Shown piece after piece: positions 19,520 through 29,041 of a DNA stretch of 64,000 bases. The notes below the pieces were generated by a model that saw only the letters and a list, made by a program, of their open reading frames with translations, did no database searches and was not told where the DNA came from. The stretch is from assembly GCA_900769465.1 (NCBI GenBank), contig CAAGGT010000264.1, positions 1-64,000 on the forward strand, written 5' to 3'. Both the position numbers and the translations under genes were made by a program. The stretch comes from Bacteroidaceae bacterium. Lineage in GTDB: Bacteria; Bacteroidota; Bacteroidia; Bacteroidales; Bacteroidaceae. The first letter of the stretch is position 1. The number at the start of each line of letters is the position of its first letter.

Positions 19520-20815
19520 TCATAGCTTCAACCATTCTGCCGGGTTGAGCAGTGTCTTTTCGTGATATAACTGGAACAGCAGTCGCGGGTTGCCGTCTTC
19601 GGCATCCGTTGCCACGTCGCCAATTATGTCGCCGGCCTTTATTGATTCACCGCTCTTTACACGTACGTTCTCCACATTGCAGTATACCGATATGTACTTG
19701 CCGTGGCGCACCAATACACAGGTGTAGTCGTTGTGGTGGAAGACGGTAGAGACTGTCCCCTCGAAGATGGAACGGGCTTTCGCTCCCTTTGTTCCCTTGA
19801 AAGTAAGTCCGCCGTTGTTGATCATCACGCTTCCTTTGCCCTCCACTGCATTCCTCTCACCGAACTTGTCGACAAGGAGGTATGCACCTGTTATCGGAAC
19901 CGGCATTTTGCTCTTGTTGTTCTGGAAAGAGCCCGACATTTTTGCTATGCCGGCATCATCGCTGTATTTTGTACCATCCTTCTTTGTCTGTGTCTTCTTG
20001 CCGGCTGCTGCTTTCTGCTCTTTGGCTTTCTCGGCGGCAATGAGCTTCTCAACCTCGCGCTTGATGGCGGCATTCAGCTTGTTCAGTTCGTTGCGTTGCT
20101 TCTTGAGTTCCTCCTGCACCTTCTTCTTCTCTTTTTCAAGCCCGGCAATTATGCTTTTCTGTTCCTTCTCGAGCTTTTGTATGCGTGCGCGTTCCGCTTC
20201 CTGTTCCTTAAGTGATTCCTTTTTGGCTGCACGTGTCTTTTCAAGTTCTTCGCGTTTTGTGTTCAACTCGCTCTGCTTCTCCTCAAGTTCCACAATCCTT
20301 TTCTTAAGGCTGTCGGCAAGTTCCTTGTGTGCGTTCATATAGCTGTTGGCATATCTGTAGCGGCGTGCCATACGGTTGAAATCGTCGGCCGAGAAGACAA
20401 ACATCATCTTATTCTCGAAGTTGTTGTATTTGCGTGCCTTACGCAGCGCCTCGGCATATTCTTTGCGTGATACCTCAACAGCTTTCTCCTTGTCGTCAAT
20501 CTCGCTGCCCAGTGTTCTTGTCTCCTTGTCTATGGCGGCCATCCTGTTGTCAAGAGCCTTGACCTCTTTCTGCAACAGATTGACGAGTTTCCTGTACTCT
20601 TCAATTTTTGCAGTTATTATCTTCAGGTTGTTCAGCCTGCCGTTGATGTCCTTCTGTGATGACATCAGTATGCTCTCTTTCTGTTTTATCTCCTTGCGCA
20701 ACGTATTTGCCTTGCTGCGCAGGTTCTCAACGGAATTATCCTGTGCCTGCACATTGGCAAGTGCCGCGAAGAACAGTGACAGCAATAATATGCAGCCTGT
20801 TATACGGTTTTTCAT
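19520..20815 (-). CDS. EnvC-like murein hydrolase activator (degenerate LytM/M23 domain)
   Basis: Encodes 431 residues with a signal peptide (first 24 residues, ending ANVQAQ), a long coiled coil (about residues 27-280, rich in Lys/Glu) and a C-terminal M23/LytM domain (about 310-431). Active M23 peptidases keep an HxH motif and a His/Asp zinc pair; here the corresponding segments read VYCNVENV and PRLLFQLYHEK, so zinc ligands are missing. By analogy with EnvC it probably activates cell-wall amidases at division rather than cutting peptidoglycan. Last gene of the conserved minus-strand block dut-TPR-DUF4292-EnvC, 5 bp after the previous gene. Confidence 0.85.
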   Translation of the reverse strand: MKNRITGCILLLSLFFAALANVQAQDNSVENLRSKANTLRKEIKQKESILMSSQKDINGRLNNLKIITAKIEEYRKLVNLLQKEVKALDNRMAAIDKETRTLGSEIDDKEKAVEVSRKEYAEALRKARKYNNFENKMMFVFSADDFNRMARRYRYANSYMNAHKELADSLKKRIVELEEKQSELNTKREELEKTRAAKKESLKEQEAERARIQKLEKEQKSIIAGLEKEKKKVQEELKKQRNELNKLNAAIKREVEKLIAAEKAKEQKAAAGKKTQTKKDGTKYSDDAGIAKMSGSFQNNKSKMPVPITGAYLLVDKFGERNAVEGKGSVMINNGGLTFKGTKGAKARSIFEGTVSTVFHHNDYTCVLVRHGKYISVYCNVENVRVKSGESIKAGDIIGDVATDAEDGNPRLLFQLYHEKTLLNPAEWLKL

Positions 20816-20820
20816 ATCTT

Positions 20821-21645
20821 TTATTTTATTGCCTTGATGAAGTCGCCTATGCTCTGTTCGCGATATGAGTTGTTTATGCTGCGGCTTGAGAAACTGAACG
20901 AGCTGTTGCTTGGCCTGTTGAGTTCAAAGCCTATCTTTATTGTAGCATCTCCTTTAAAGTTTATGCATATGTCGTTGGGGAACGGGACATTGTCAAGGTC
21001 GGCAAAGTCGGAATAGTCGCATTTGATGCTTTCTCCGGTGCTGCTGTAGCCGTTGCACTCCAAAAGGTAGCCACTGTTCTTGTCGACAAGGAAGCTGTAT
21101 CGCATGGCTGTCCCCTGCTTGGTAGTGAGAATGAGGCTGTTCCCTTTGTCCTCGATATCCAGTTCATCGAGCCCTTTGCAGGCTACACTGCCGTCGGGCA
21201 GGAACGCGTGGTTCAGGAATATTGCCTCGAGGACTCTGTAGTTTATACCCGAGAGTCCAATGGCCTTTGCTTCGGAATAGGGTACCTCGGTGTATGTCTT
21301 GAACAGCTTGTTGATGAATCTTATCTTCTCGGGGAGAAACTCAATGCTGGCTGCTTCAATCAGACCGAGCGGAGTGATACTTATCTGTACTCCCTCGCCT
21401 CTTTTAACGCGCAGCTTGCCCTTGAGGCCTATATCCTTGCCGTCAACGGTGAGGCTGATATTTGCGTTGCCCGACAGGTATTGCATGGCAACTGTGTCGG
21501 GGGTTATGGCCTGCAGATTGGTAATTGAAACCTTCTCTGCTATTTCCTTCTCTTGGTTCTGAATCTTTTTCTTTGATGTACAGCCTGCAAAAAGCAGTGT
21601 CAGCGCCAATATGGCGAATGCGGTTTTTCTAATATGCCTTTCCAT
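20821..21645 (-). CDS. DUF4292 lipoprotein
   Basis: Encodes 274 residues beginning with a lipoprotein signal (hydrophobic stretch then LLFAGCTSKK, with Cys near residue 22). The rest fits DUF4292, a Bacteroidetes family probably related in fold to the outer-membrane lipoprotein carriers LolA/LolB. A role in envelope assembly is inferred from the lipid anchor and from the neighbours. The start overlaps the end of the upstream TPR gene by 17 bp, and the EnvC-like gene follows after 5 bp, so the three are translated from one message. Confidence 0.8.
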   Translation of the reverse strand: MERHIRKTAFAILALTLLFAGCTSKKKIQNQEKEIAEKVSITNLQAITPDTVAMQYLSGNANISLTVDGKDIGLKGKLRVKRGEGVQISITPLGLIEAASIEFLPEKIRFINKLFKTYTEVPYSEAKAIGLSGINYRVLEAIFLNHAFLPDGSVACKGLDELDIEDKGNSLILTTKQGTAMRYSFLVDKNSGYLLECNGYSSTGESIKCDYSDFADLDNVPFPNDICINFKGDATIKIGFELNRPSNSSFSFSSRSINNSYREQSIGDFIKAIK

Positions 21646-23356
21646 TGTAGTATTTACGTTTCTTTATTTTCTTGTCCAGTATTTTTGTGGTGTCGCCCGC
21701 TTCGCGGGCCTTTTTCCAATATGTGACGGCCTTGTCTGTATCGCCACATTTGGCATAGATGTCACCGATGTGATGAAGCACGACATGGCTCATTTCTTCG
21801 CTCAGGGAGATTATCTTCTCTGCATAGGCTTTGGCCTCTTCATACCGTTCCAATTTGAAGAGTATCCAGGCGTACGTGTCAAGGTATGTCTGGTTCTCGG
21901 GTTCTGCCGTAATTGTCTTGTGACTCATCTCAAGGGCCTTCTGTAGTTCCTTCTCTTCGAGTGAGAGATAGTATGAGTAGTTGTTCAGGACATTGGCCTT
22001 GTATGGGTCATAGACCAATGCCGAATCGTATGCCGCGTAGCATTCCGCTGTCATGCCAAGCTCGTGATATGTGTCGCCGAGCGTGGTGAATACTGCCGCG
22101 ATGACAGGCGATTCCGTCTCTGAATCACGTTTCTCAAGGCCCTGCAAGTAAATCTCTATGCTCTCTTTTTTGTTCCCCATCAGATAGTATGAGAATCCTT
22201 TATAGAAATAGAGTTCCAACCTCTGCGGCAGGTAGAGCAGAGCCTCGTCGGCGTATTTGAACACGGCATCCTTGTCCTCGTCCTCTACTGCGTACTGGAG
22301 CAGCTTGATTATTGCAGGGACGTTCTCTGCATCCAACCCGACAATCTTTTCGTATACGGGAACAAGTTCGCTTTTCGGGGCCTTCTTGTACTCCAGATAA
22401 TCGGCATAAGATTCGTGCAGTGCAAGCCTGTCAAAAGGCAGTTGCAGAAGCTCCTGATAGAATGACTTTATGTATGTGCTGTCTGTCCTCTCCTTGTAGA
22501 ATACATAGTGTACAAGGTTCGCCAGCCTGTCATCGGTAGCTGTCTTCTCGTTTCTTATGTAGGTCTCAATGGCATTGCAGAAGGCTTCGTCATCTTCGGT
22601 TTTTGCATAGAGATTGACAAGTGCTGCCTGTGTCAGGGGGTCGTCGGGTGATTTGTCAAGAACCTTGTTGTATGTATCTTCAGCGGCATCGTATTTACCT
22701 ATCAATGTGTATATCTCGCCCAGGAACGTTATGAAGCGGGTGTCATCGGGGTTCTCGGCAATCCATTGATCAATGATGGCTATCATCTCGTCGTGCCTGC
22801 CCAAGTTCAGGTATTGCTGCAACCTTTGTGCTGTCAGTTCGCTCGATTTGCCCTCGAGGCTCTCTATCCTGTCGAGTGTCTCCAGGGCCTTTGCATAGTC
22901 TCCGTCATTGTAATAGAGGGTGTAGAGCGACTTGTATATCTGGCTTTTTGAGTGTGCCGCGTCAACAATCCTTTCGTACACGGCTATAGCTGCCTTCCAG
23001 TTGCCGGTGCGTGCATATTGATTGACAAGGGCATCGTTGTACGCCTCGTTCGCCGGCTCCTTGCTGACAATCTCCTCGAACATGCTACAGGCAATGCTGT
23101 CCTTGCCTAGAATGCTGTAATAGGGTGCCAGAAAGTATTTTATGGCCGCCGATGCGGAATCAAGTGTGTGGCAGTATTCAAGCAACTCGAATGCTTCGTC
23201 ATACCTCTCCTGTGCCATAAGGGATGTTGACTCCAAATGAAAATAATCGACGGCACGCTTGCGTGCGTCGATGCTGTCTCCATTGCTCTGGGCTTGTCCT
23301 ATTTGCGGTAGCAACAGAAGGAACAGGTATAATATGTGCCGCCACGGCTGTTTCAT
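21629..23356 (-). CDS. Periplasmic tetratricopeptide repeat protein
   Basis: Encodes 575 residues with a signal peptide (MKQPWRHILYLFLLLLPQIG) followed by TPR repeats over nearly the whole length (for example around residues 100-260 and 360-560: YNDALVNQYARTGNWKAA, FLGEIYTLIGKYDAAEDTY). TPR proteins act as scaffolds; the partner is not known. It follows dut by 21 bp and overlaps the DUF4292 gene. The order dut-TPR-DUF4292-EnvC is, to my knowledge, common in Bacteroides, which supports a joint envelope function. Confidence 0.85.
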   Translation of the reverse strand: MKQPWRHILYLFLLLLPQIGQAQSNGDSIDARKRAVDYFHLESTSLMAQERYDEAFELLEYCHTLDSASAAIKYFLAPYYSILGKDSIACSMFEEIVSKEPANEAYNDALVNQYARTGNWKAAIAVYERIVDAAHSKSQIYKSLYTLYYNDGDYAKALETLDRIESLEGKSSELTAQRLQQYLNLGRHDEMIAIIDQWIAENPDDTRFITFLGEIYTLIGKYDAAEDTYNKVLDKSPDDPLTQAALVNLYAKTEDDEAFCNAIETYIRNEKTATDDRLANLVHYVFYKERTDSTYIKSFYQELLQLPFDRLALHESYADYLEYKKAPKSELVPVYEKIVGLDAENVPAIIKLLQYAVEDEDKDAVFKYADEALLYLPQRLELYFYKGFSYYLMGNKKESIEIYLQGLEKRDSETESPVIAAVFTTLGDTYHELGMTAECYAAYDSALVYDPYKANVLNNYSYYLSLEEKELQKALEMSHKTITAEPENQTYLDTYAWILFKLERYEEAKAYAEKIISLSEEMSHVVLHHIGDIYAKCGDTDKAVTYWKKAREAGDTTKILDKKIKKRKYYNGKAY

Positions 23357-23377
23357 ACAATGAATCTCTGGAAACGG

Positions 23378-23809
23378 TTAAACACCTGTGTGCCCGAAAC
23401 CACCCGCACCGCGGTCTGTTTCACCAAGAACATCGCATTCTAACCATTCAACCTGTTCGTGGCGTGCGATGACCATTTGTGCTATGCGTTCACCGTCGGT
23501 TATGGTGAATGGCTCATTTGACAGGTTCACAAGTATTACACACACCTCGCCACGGTAGTCGGCATCGATTGTTCCCGGTGAATTGAGTACGGTGATACCT
23601 TTCTTTATAGCAAGGCCACTGCGTGGGCGCACTTGAGCCTCGTACCCTTCGGGTAGTGCAATAAAAAGACCGGTGGGGACAAGTGTCCTCTCCAAAGGCT
23701 GCAACACTATGGGGGTGTCAAGGTTTGCTCTGAGGTCCATACCTGCCGACAGAACGGTTGCATATGATGGCAACTGGTGCTTTGACTTGTTGATTATCTC
23801 TACTTTCAT
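23378..23809 (-). CDS. dut: dUTP diphosphatase
   Basis: Encodes 143 residues from the ATG at 23809 ([16 protein letters not shown]); upstream in-frame codons are not family-like and lack a good start. It hydrolyses dUTP to dUMP and pyrophosphate, keeping uracil out of DNA. All five trimeric dUTPase motifs are visible: [35 protein letters not shown] and [10 protein letters not shown]. It lies 49 bp after glsB and 21 bp before the TPR gene. Confidence 0.96.
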   Translation of the reverse strand: MKVEIINKSKHQLPSYATVLSAGMDLRANLDTPIVLQPLERTLVPTGLFIALPEGYEAQVRPRSGLAIKKGITVLNSPGTIDADYRGEVCVILVNLSNEPFTITDGERIAQMVIARHEQVEWLECDVLGETDRGAGGFGHTGV

Positions 23810-23858
23810 ATTATATATACAATGTCTGCAAATTGAAAAAGGTTGTGGAATATGTGGC

Positions 23859-24869
23859 TTAAATTCCGCTGTTTGTGTCGTTGTTCTCCTCGTAGAATAC
23901 CTTGTTGGCACCCGATGTGAGCTTGATGGCTTCGGGATTTTCGCGTATGAATGATTCAATGTAGCGCATCCTTGTGCTGTCCTGTAGTTCGTCGACTGCA
24001 ATGAGGAGTCCTGTTTCCTCGACATTGCCGAAGTCGTAGTTCACGGCAGTACCGAAAATCTTCATTGTGGGCGACAGGCCCATATATGCATTTACCATAG
24101 GCGGTATTGCAAGACCGAACTTGTGAACCTCCTGTTTGAGAATCCTGTAATCCTCCTTGAAGGTCTCCTTGCAGAATATTTCGGCAAGTTCGTTCTCGTC
24201 GGTCTCAAGCTGCAACGGGTTTACCGGCTCTACAAGGCCCTCCTTGTCGTGGAAATGCTTCTTGAGGAAATAGAGAATCATATCACGCGCCTTTGTCAGA
24301 TATGACGGGTACATTGTGACTTTGCCGTAGAGATATTTTACTTCGGGAATTACAACGGTGAGGGCTCCCAAACCGTCCCACAGGTTGTCTAGTGCGAAAA
24401 GACTCTTTGAACCCATTCGTGTGGACTGGTATTCAAGGGCAACGAATGCACGCCCAAGTTCAACGGTGTATGGCAACACTTCGTTGAGGAATTTTTCCGA
24501 GAAACGGAACATACCGTGTGCTGTTGCTATGATAGGCTCTCCCTTGTCATCAAAACGGACATCCTTGCCGAAGATGTAGCGGTAGCCGCCTATGATGTCA
24601 TGGTTCTCGGGGTTCCACACGATAAGTTGCTTGTATGGCACTTCCATCGTGTCGAATTCGTCAATGTCGACCTCTTTACCTGTGCCACCGCCGGCAGCGC
24701 GGAATGCAATCTCGCGCAGACGGCCTATCTCGCGCATTACATTGGGCGAATCGGCTGCCGTAACAATGTATATTTCATTATCGCTTCTGTGTGTAAAGCG
24801 TAGTAACTTGTCTTCTGTAAGTTCTGCTTTGAGCAGTTCTTTGGGAACCGGTGCTATAATGTCTTTCAT
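23859..24869 (-). CDS. glsB: Glycine-lipid N-acyltransferase (GlsB type)
   Basis: Encodes 336 residues from the ATG at 24869 ([13 protein letters not shown]). It belongs to the OlsB/hemolysin-like N-acyltransferases (GNAT fold; segment [27 protein letters not shown] near residues 35-55, with [19 protein letters not shown] conserved). In B. thetaiotaomicron GlsB makes the N-acylglycine commendamide, which GlsA then O-acylates to a glycine lipid. The adjacent acyltransferase gene, 14 bp upstream in the same operon, supports this. Function is transferred from the family; the acyl and amino-acid substrates were not tested. Confidence 0.8.
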   Translation of the reverse strand: MKDIIAPVPKELLKAELTEDKLLRFTHRSDNEIYIVTAADSPNVMREIGRLREIAFRAAGGGTGKEVDIDEFDTMEVPYKQLIVWNPENHDIIGGYRYIFGKDVRFDDKGEPIIATAHGMFRFSEKFLNEVLPYTVELGRAFVALEYQSTRMGSKSLFALDNLWDGLGALTVVIPEVKYLYGKVTMYPSYLTKARDMILYFLKKHFHDKEGLVEPVNPLQLETDENELAEIFCKETFKEDYRILKQEVHKFGLAIPPMVNAYMGLSPTMKIFGTAVNYDFGNVEETGLLIAVDELQDSTRMRYIESFIRENPEAIKLTSGANKVFYEENNDTNSGI

Positions 24870-24883
24870 ATGGTGTCTCTGTT

Positions 24884-25699
24884 TTATAGTGCGTATACGG
24901 CATCCTGTACATATTGTGCCCATTCTGTTGCATTCCTGCTCTTGTCGAATGTCTGCCAGGGGATTGGTTTGCCTATTGTCACCTTGAACTTCTTGTTCAT
25001 GTTCTTGAACATCTCGTCACTGAGGTAAAGCATTGCAATGTTGAATTTTATTCCCAGCATCTGGTTGATGTTGGCAAGGCGGTAGAAGAACTTTGAGTTC
25101 TCTCCCTCAAAGTGGATGGGGATGATGTCGCGCTGTGTCTGCACGCTCTTTGTTATGAAGGTCTTTTTCCAGGGCAAGTCCTTGATGACGCCTTTCTTTT
25201 TGCGTGAACATAGTCCGGCGGGGAACATCACAATGTGGTTGTCGCTCTGGAAAGCGGCATTTACCTGTTGCGGGAAATTGCGTGCCTGCTTGCCTGTCTT
25301 GTTGATTGGGACCCAGAACGATGATATCTGGGGAAAATTCATCAACAGGTCGTTTACAAGGAATTTGACTTTTCCTTTGTATATGGGGCCCAGTATATAG
25401 GCCAGTCCCAGTCCGTCCTGTGCTCCAAGTGGGTGATTACTTACAAAGGTGTAGCGGCGGTTGTCCTGGGGCAGGTTCTCAAGGCCCTGTACGTCGAACG
25501 AGTTGTTGAAATACTCCATAAAGGAGTTGATGAAATCAAGGTCCTGTTTGTGGCCGAATTCTCTCAAAGCCTGGTTGACTTCGTTCTGATGGATAATCCT
25601 TTTCAGGTAGGAAACGATGAAACGTGGAATATATTTTGCTTTTTTCCCGGCCTTTGCGGCAAGGATAGCTTCAACATCTATCTGGATAATGTCGCTCAT
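24884..25699 (-). CDS. glsA: Glycine-lipid O-acyltransferase (GlsA type, PlsC-like)
   Basis: Encodes 271 residues of the lysophospholipid acyltransferase family. The catalytic motif is SNHPLGAQDG (near residue 88), with five residues between His and Asp instead of the four of classic PlsC, as usual in this subfamily; FPAGLCSRKKKG (near residue 162) corresponds to the phosphate-binding EGT/PEG block. It is predicted to esterify the hydroxy group of N-acylglycine made by the GlsB-type enzyme. First gene of the pair, with a -7 box 43 bp upstream. Confidence 0.8.
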   Translation of the reverse strand: MSDIIQIDVEAILAAKAGKKAKYIPRFIVSYLKRIIHQNEVNQALREFGHKQDLDFINSFMEYFNNSFDVQGLENLPQDNRRYTFVSNHPLGAQDGLGLAYILGPIYKGKVKFLVNDLLMNFPQISSFWVPINKTGKQARNFPQQVNAAFQSDNHIVMFPAGLCSRKKKGVIKDLPWKKTFITKSVQTQRDIIPIHFEGENSKFFYRLANINQMLGIKFNIAMLYLSDEMFKNMNKKFKVTIGKPIPWQTFDKSRNATEWAQYVQDAVYAL

Positions 25700-25741
25700 A
25701 ATCGTTGAATCCGTTTGTGGTTAATATGATGCTGTATAATG

Positions 25742-25749
25742 CAAATATA
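25742..25749 (-). promoter_or_regulatory. -7 element for the glsA-glsB operon
   Basis: On the minus strand this reads TATATTTG, a full match to TAnnTTTG, 43 bp before the glsA start codon. No TTTG is present at the -33 spacing. The 113-bp gap behind the flippase gene also suggests a new transcript begins here. Confidence 0.5.
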
Positions 25750-25812
25750 CTAAAAAATATTAATAGGGTGTCATTATGACTATAAAAATGAGAATAAAAT
25801 GGACAATGGCCC

Positions 25813-27297
25813 CTATTCGGGCATCTTCTTGCTTGGCTGTTTCATGTCCTTTCTTATGGTGATGAGTATGAACGCCAGGAACACTATGAGCAGCCCGGTA
25901 TTGCATAGCATTCTTGTTATGCTGTTCTCGGCCGGTATTGCCAGTGATATTCCATACAGCGCAGCAAAAAGTATTGTGTAGAAGGAGATTGTCTTCAGGT
26001 CATAGTCTATGGCATTTCTCTTCTGTCCCACAATGTACGATAGCAGCATTGCTGCTGAATAACCCGTGAATGATGCCCAGGCGCAGGCAATGTATCCATA
26101 CCGGGGAACGAATATGATGTTCACGGCAAAGAGCAGCGCGCAGCCTATGAAGGAGAATATGGCACCCCAGTATGTCTCGTCGTTCAGTTTGTACCAGAAC
26201 GAGAGGTTGAAATATATGCCCATGAAGATTTCGGCCGCCATGACTATTGGCACAACCTTGAGCCCCTCCCAGTAGTTGCTGCTTATGATATACTTTATGA
26301 TGTCCATGTAGAATACCACAACCAAGAAGGCAAGCATTGATATTATTATGAAATATTTCATGGCTTTGGCATAGAAAGGCTTGCTGTCCTTCTCTTTGCT
26401 GTTGCTGAAAACAAGGGGCTCGTAGGCATAACGGAATGCCTGCATCAGCATTGCCATGATGGCTGCTATTTTCACTGCTGCTCCATATACGCTCAATTCC
26501 TGCATTCCCTTTTCACCCGGAACAAGCCATGTGTAGATGATTTTGTCGGCGTGCAGATTCAGTACCCCTGCGATACCCAGCAACAGCAGTGGCCAGGAGT
26601 ATTTGAGCATACTCACAAGTAGCGCCTTGTCCGATGTGGGACGGAACATCTTCAATTCGGGAATAAGAAAGAGGGTGATGCTTGCCGTACATATCAGGTT
26701 TATGAAGAAGACATAGAAGGCCTGGTTGTCGGGGAAATATATGCTGCTGTATATGCCAGGGTTCTTTGAGTGCAGATAGGGCAATGCCACGAACACGAAC
26801 AGGTTGAGAGCGATGTTCATGAATATGTTGAACAGCTTGAGCGAGGCGAATTTCATGGCCCGCTTCTGTAGTCTCAATAGCCCGAAGGGGATTGCCTGCA
26901 ATGCATCAAGAGCCACAACGACAGCCATCATTCCTATGAATTCCGGATGTTTGCCGTATCCCAATGCGCCGGCAATGGAGGGCAGAAAGCAGAAAACCGC
27001 AAGCAGGAACAGACCGCACAACGTGCCGATTACCTGCATTGACATTGAAAAGACCTTGGGGGTATCTGCCTGTTCCTTGCTTGCGAACCTGAAGAAGGTG
27101 GTCTCGAATCCAAAGGTCAGGAATATCAGCAGAACGGCAGTCCAGGCATAAACGTTTGTCACCACACCGTAATTTCCGCTCTCGACACTCATCTTTGCCG
27201 TGTAGAGCGGTACGAGCAGATAGTTGAGAAAACGCCCTATGATGCTGCTCATGCCATATATGGCGGTATCCTTCAATAATGATTGCAGTTTGCCCAT
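25813..27297 (-). CDS. Polysaccharide flippase-like membrane protein (MOP superfamily)
   Basis: Encodes 494 residues with about 14 hydrophobic segments, of the Wzx/oligosaccharide flippase class. Such proteins move lipid-linked saccharides across the inner membrane. The N-terminal segment LLKDTAIYGMSSIIGRFLNYLLVPLYT is typical. It is far from the polysaccharide locus at 39-64 kb and instead follows ruvB by 9 bp, so it is probably a housekeeping member of the family; its substrate (for example a peptidoglycan or glycan precursor) is not evident. Confidence 0.82.
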   Translation of the reverse strand: MGKLQSLLKDTAIYGMSSIIGRFLNYLLVPLYTAKMSVESGNYGVVTNVYAWTAVLLIFLTFGFETTFFRFASKEQADTPKVFSMSMQVIGTLCGLFLLAVFCFLPSIAGALGYGKHPEFIGMMAVVVALDALQAIPFGLLRLQKRAMKFASLKLFNIFMNIALNLFVFVALPYLHSKNPGIYSSIYFPDNQAFYVFFINLICTASITLFLIPELKMFRPTSDKALLVSMLKYSWPLLLLGIAGVLNLHADKIIYTWLVPGEKGMQELSVYGAAVKIAAIMAMLMQAFRYAYEPLVFSNSKEKDSKPFYAKAMKYFIIISMLAFLVVVFYMDIIKYIISSNYWEGLKVVPIVMAAEIFMGIYFNLSFWYKLNDETYWGAIFSFIGCALLFAVNIIFVPRYGYIACAWASFTGYSAAMLLSYIVGQKRNAIDYDLKTISFYTILFAALYGISLAIPAENSITRMLCNTGLLIVFLAFILITIRKDMKQPSKKMPE

Positions 27298-27306
27298 CTT
27301 GCAGTT

Positions 27307-28326
27307 TTAGAAAAGTGTTCCCTGTTCGTTGTTGTTGAAACGGCTCTTGCCAAGATGCTTGTAGGCAAGGTCTGTGACCTCGCGTCCGCGTGGGGTGCGC
27401 TTTATGAATCCCTCCTTTATGAGATATGGCTCATACACCTCCTCAATGGTGCCGGTATCCTCGCTCAAGGCGGTTGCTATAGTGCCGATGCCCACCGGGC
27501 CTCCCTTGAACTTGTCTATGATGGTGCAGAGAATCTTGTTGTCAATCTCGTCCAGACCGTACTTGTCGATGTTCAGGGCTTCAAGCGCCATCTTGGCTAT
27601 GCCGTTTGTAATGTGGCCGTCGCCCATAACCTGTGCAAAGTCCCTTACACGGCGTAACAGGGCGTTGGCTATACGTGGCGTGCCACGGCTGCGACGTGCA
27701 ATCTCGTATGTGGCATCCTCGTCGTATGATACCCCGAGAATCTGTGCAGAGCGCCCAATGATACCAGCCAGTGTCTTGCTGTCATAGTATTCAAGATGCA
27801 TGTTTATACCGAAACGCGCGCGTAACGGCGCTGTGAGCAGGCCGCTTCGTGTGGTGGCGCCTATGAGGGTGAACGGGCTCAGGTCTATCTGTATTGAACG
27901 TGCCGACGGTCCCTTGTCAATGAGGATATCTATACGGTAATCTTCCATTGCCGAATAGAGATACTCCTCCACTATTGGTGACAAACGGTGTATCTCGTCG
28001 ATGAAAAGGACGTCGTTGGGCTCAAGTGAGGTGAGTATGCCGGCCAGGTCGCCCGGTTTGTCGAGTACAGGGCCCGATGTGACCTTGAACCCCACACCTA
28101 GTTCGTTGGCGATTATGTTGCTCAATGTTGTCTTTCCCAGTCCCGGAGGGCCGTGGAGCAATACGTGGTCGAGCGACTCGCCACGCATCCTGGCTGCCTG
28201 AACGAATATCTTCAGGTTGTTCACAATCTTTTCCTGTCCGTTGAAATCGGGGAAAGATAGTGGTCTCAAGGCGTTCTCGAACTCCCTGTCGCTGTTCTTG
28301 CCGCGAATGTTGAAATCTCCGCTCAT
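27307..28326 (-). CDS. ruvB: Holliday junction branch-migration helicase RuvB
   Basis: Encodes 339 residues from the ATG at 28326 ([12 protein letters not shown]). RuvB is the AAA+ motor that with RuvA drives branch migration. Walker [10 protein letters not shown] (near residue 60), Walker [10 protein letters not shown] (near 109), sensor segment [17 protein letters not shown] (near 157) and the C-terminal winged helix with [16 protein letters not shown] are intact. An ATG 14 codons upstream lies next to the promoter box and is less likely. ruvA is not in the window; the flippase gene follows after 9 bp. Confidence 0.97.
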   Translation of the reverse strand: MSGDFNIRGKNSDREFENALRPLSFPDFNGQEKIVNNLKIFVQAARMRGESLDHVLLHGPPGLGKTTLSNIIANELGVGFKVTSGPVLDKPGDLAGILTSLEPNDVLFIDEIHRLSPIVEEYLYSAMEDYRIDILIDKGPSARSIQIDLSPFTLIGATTRSGLLTAPLRARFGINMHLEYYDSKTLAGIIGRSAQILGVSYDEDATYEIARRSRGTPRIANALLRRVRDFAQVMGDGHITNGIAKMALEALNIDKYGLDEIDNKILCTIIDKFKGGPVGIGTIATALSEDTGTIEEVYEPYLIKEGFIKRTPRGREVTDLAYKHLGKSRFNNNEQGTLF

Positions 28327-28365
28327 ATATTGTCCTGTTTTTTTCGTAAAAAAGCTTTGTTTATG

Positions 28366-28396
28366 CAAAAATAGTATATGAAAAGGTCATTTGAAA
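28366..28396 (-). promoter_or_regulatory. ruvB promoter
   Basis: Minus strand: TTTC at 28396-28393, a 19-bp spacer and TATTTTTG at 28373-28366. This matches the Bacteroidales consensus except for one base of the -33 box, and gives a leader of about 33 nt to the ruvB ATG. Confidence 0.6.
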
Positions 28397-28410
28397 ATTA
28401 ATGGCACCTT

Positions 28411-28509
28411 TTATATTCCCCATTTGGTTAAAACGGCTATGATTATCAACAGCACAAACAGCAGTATTCCTCTCTTTTGTCCTTTTGTGAAATAGAAAAA
28501 TTTTCTCAC
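28411..28509 (-). CDS. 32-residue membrane microprotein or truncated gene
   Basis: A GTG-started frame of 32 codons encodes a basic head (RKFFYFTKGQKRG) followed by one hydrophobic helix (ILLFVLLIIIAVL) and the end TKWGI. This strongly recalls the N-terminus of Bacteroidetes ComEA-like helix-hairpin-helix proteins, which begin with a similar charged head and membrane helix, but no helix-hairpin-helix part follows before the stop at 28411. It may be a stand-alone small membrane protein or a remnant. Its stop lies 38 bp before the ruvB promoter. Confidence 0.45.
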   Translation of the reverse strand: MRKFFYFTKGQKRGILLFVLLIIIAVLTKWGI

Positions 28510-28551
28510 GTTATTTTTTTATAAAAAAGCCAATGATAAAAAATGTTGTAC

Positions 28552-28559
28552 TATTTTTG
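28552..28559 (+). promoter_or_regulatory. -7 element for the VanZ-like gene
   Basis: TATTTTTG matches TAnnTTTG and lies 68 bp before the ATG at 28628. No good -33 box is visible, so this is tentative. Confidence 0.4.
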
Positions 28560-28627
28560 TTGCCTATTACGTAGCAAAGTTATAAATAAAGTTGTTACTT
28601 TATTGTATTTGCGTGATAAAGTGTTAT

Positions 28628-29035
28628 ATGAAGTTTATTCTTACTCTACTGAAACGATATGTGTTGACACTGGTGACTCTGGTGCTGATACTGTGTCTTA
28701 CGTTCTACAAGCCTGTGGGTTTTGAACGTACCGACACCATTGTTGAGCTGGATAAACTGGTGCATTTCCTCATGTATTTTACACTTTGCGCGGTGTTCTG
28801 GTATGAGAGTTTCAAGATAACGCTGAAACCGAAGAGGTCCCTGATGGCTCTCTTTGCCGTGATTGTACCTATAGTGTTCAGTGGAGTGATGGAGTATCTG
28901 CAGTATCTGCTCACATCCTACAGGACAGGTGATTTTGATGATTTCGTATTCAACACTATTGGTGTGCTGGTCGCATTGTTCTTCAGCATATGGGTAACAC
29001 ACCCATATATGACAAGAAGGGCGCGCAGAAAATGA
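28628..29035 (+). CDS. VanZ-like family membrane protein
   Basis: Encodes 135 residues from the ATG at 28628 (MKFILTLLKRYVLTL). Four hydrophobic segments and the VanZ-family residues are visible: the acidic/His pair DKLVHFLMYF near residue 50 and GVMEYLQYLLTSYRTGDFDDFVFNTIGV in the C-terminal half. VanZ relates to low-level teicoplanin resistance in enterococci; the wider family's job is unknown. It is monocistronic, and its end is only 6 bp from the end of the convergent CYTH gene. Confidence 0.85.
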   Translation: MKFILTLLKRYVLTLVTLVLILCLTFYKPVGFERTDTIVELDKLVHFLMYFTLCAVFWYESFKITLKPKRSLMALFAVIVPIVFSGVMEYLQYLLTSYRTGDFDDFVFNTIGVLVALFFSIWVTHPYMTRRARRK

Positions 29036-29041
29036 CACTCC

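Noticed and set aside
23810..24025. Longer start for dut
   Set aside because: The upstream 72 codons have no dUTPase similarity and overlap the end of glsB.
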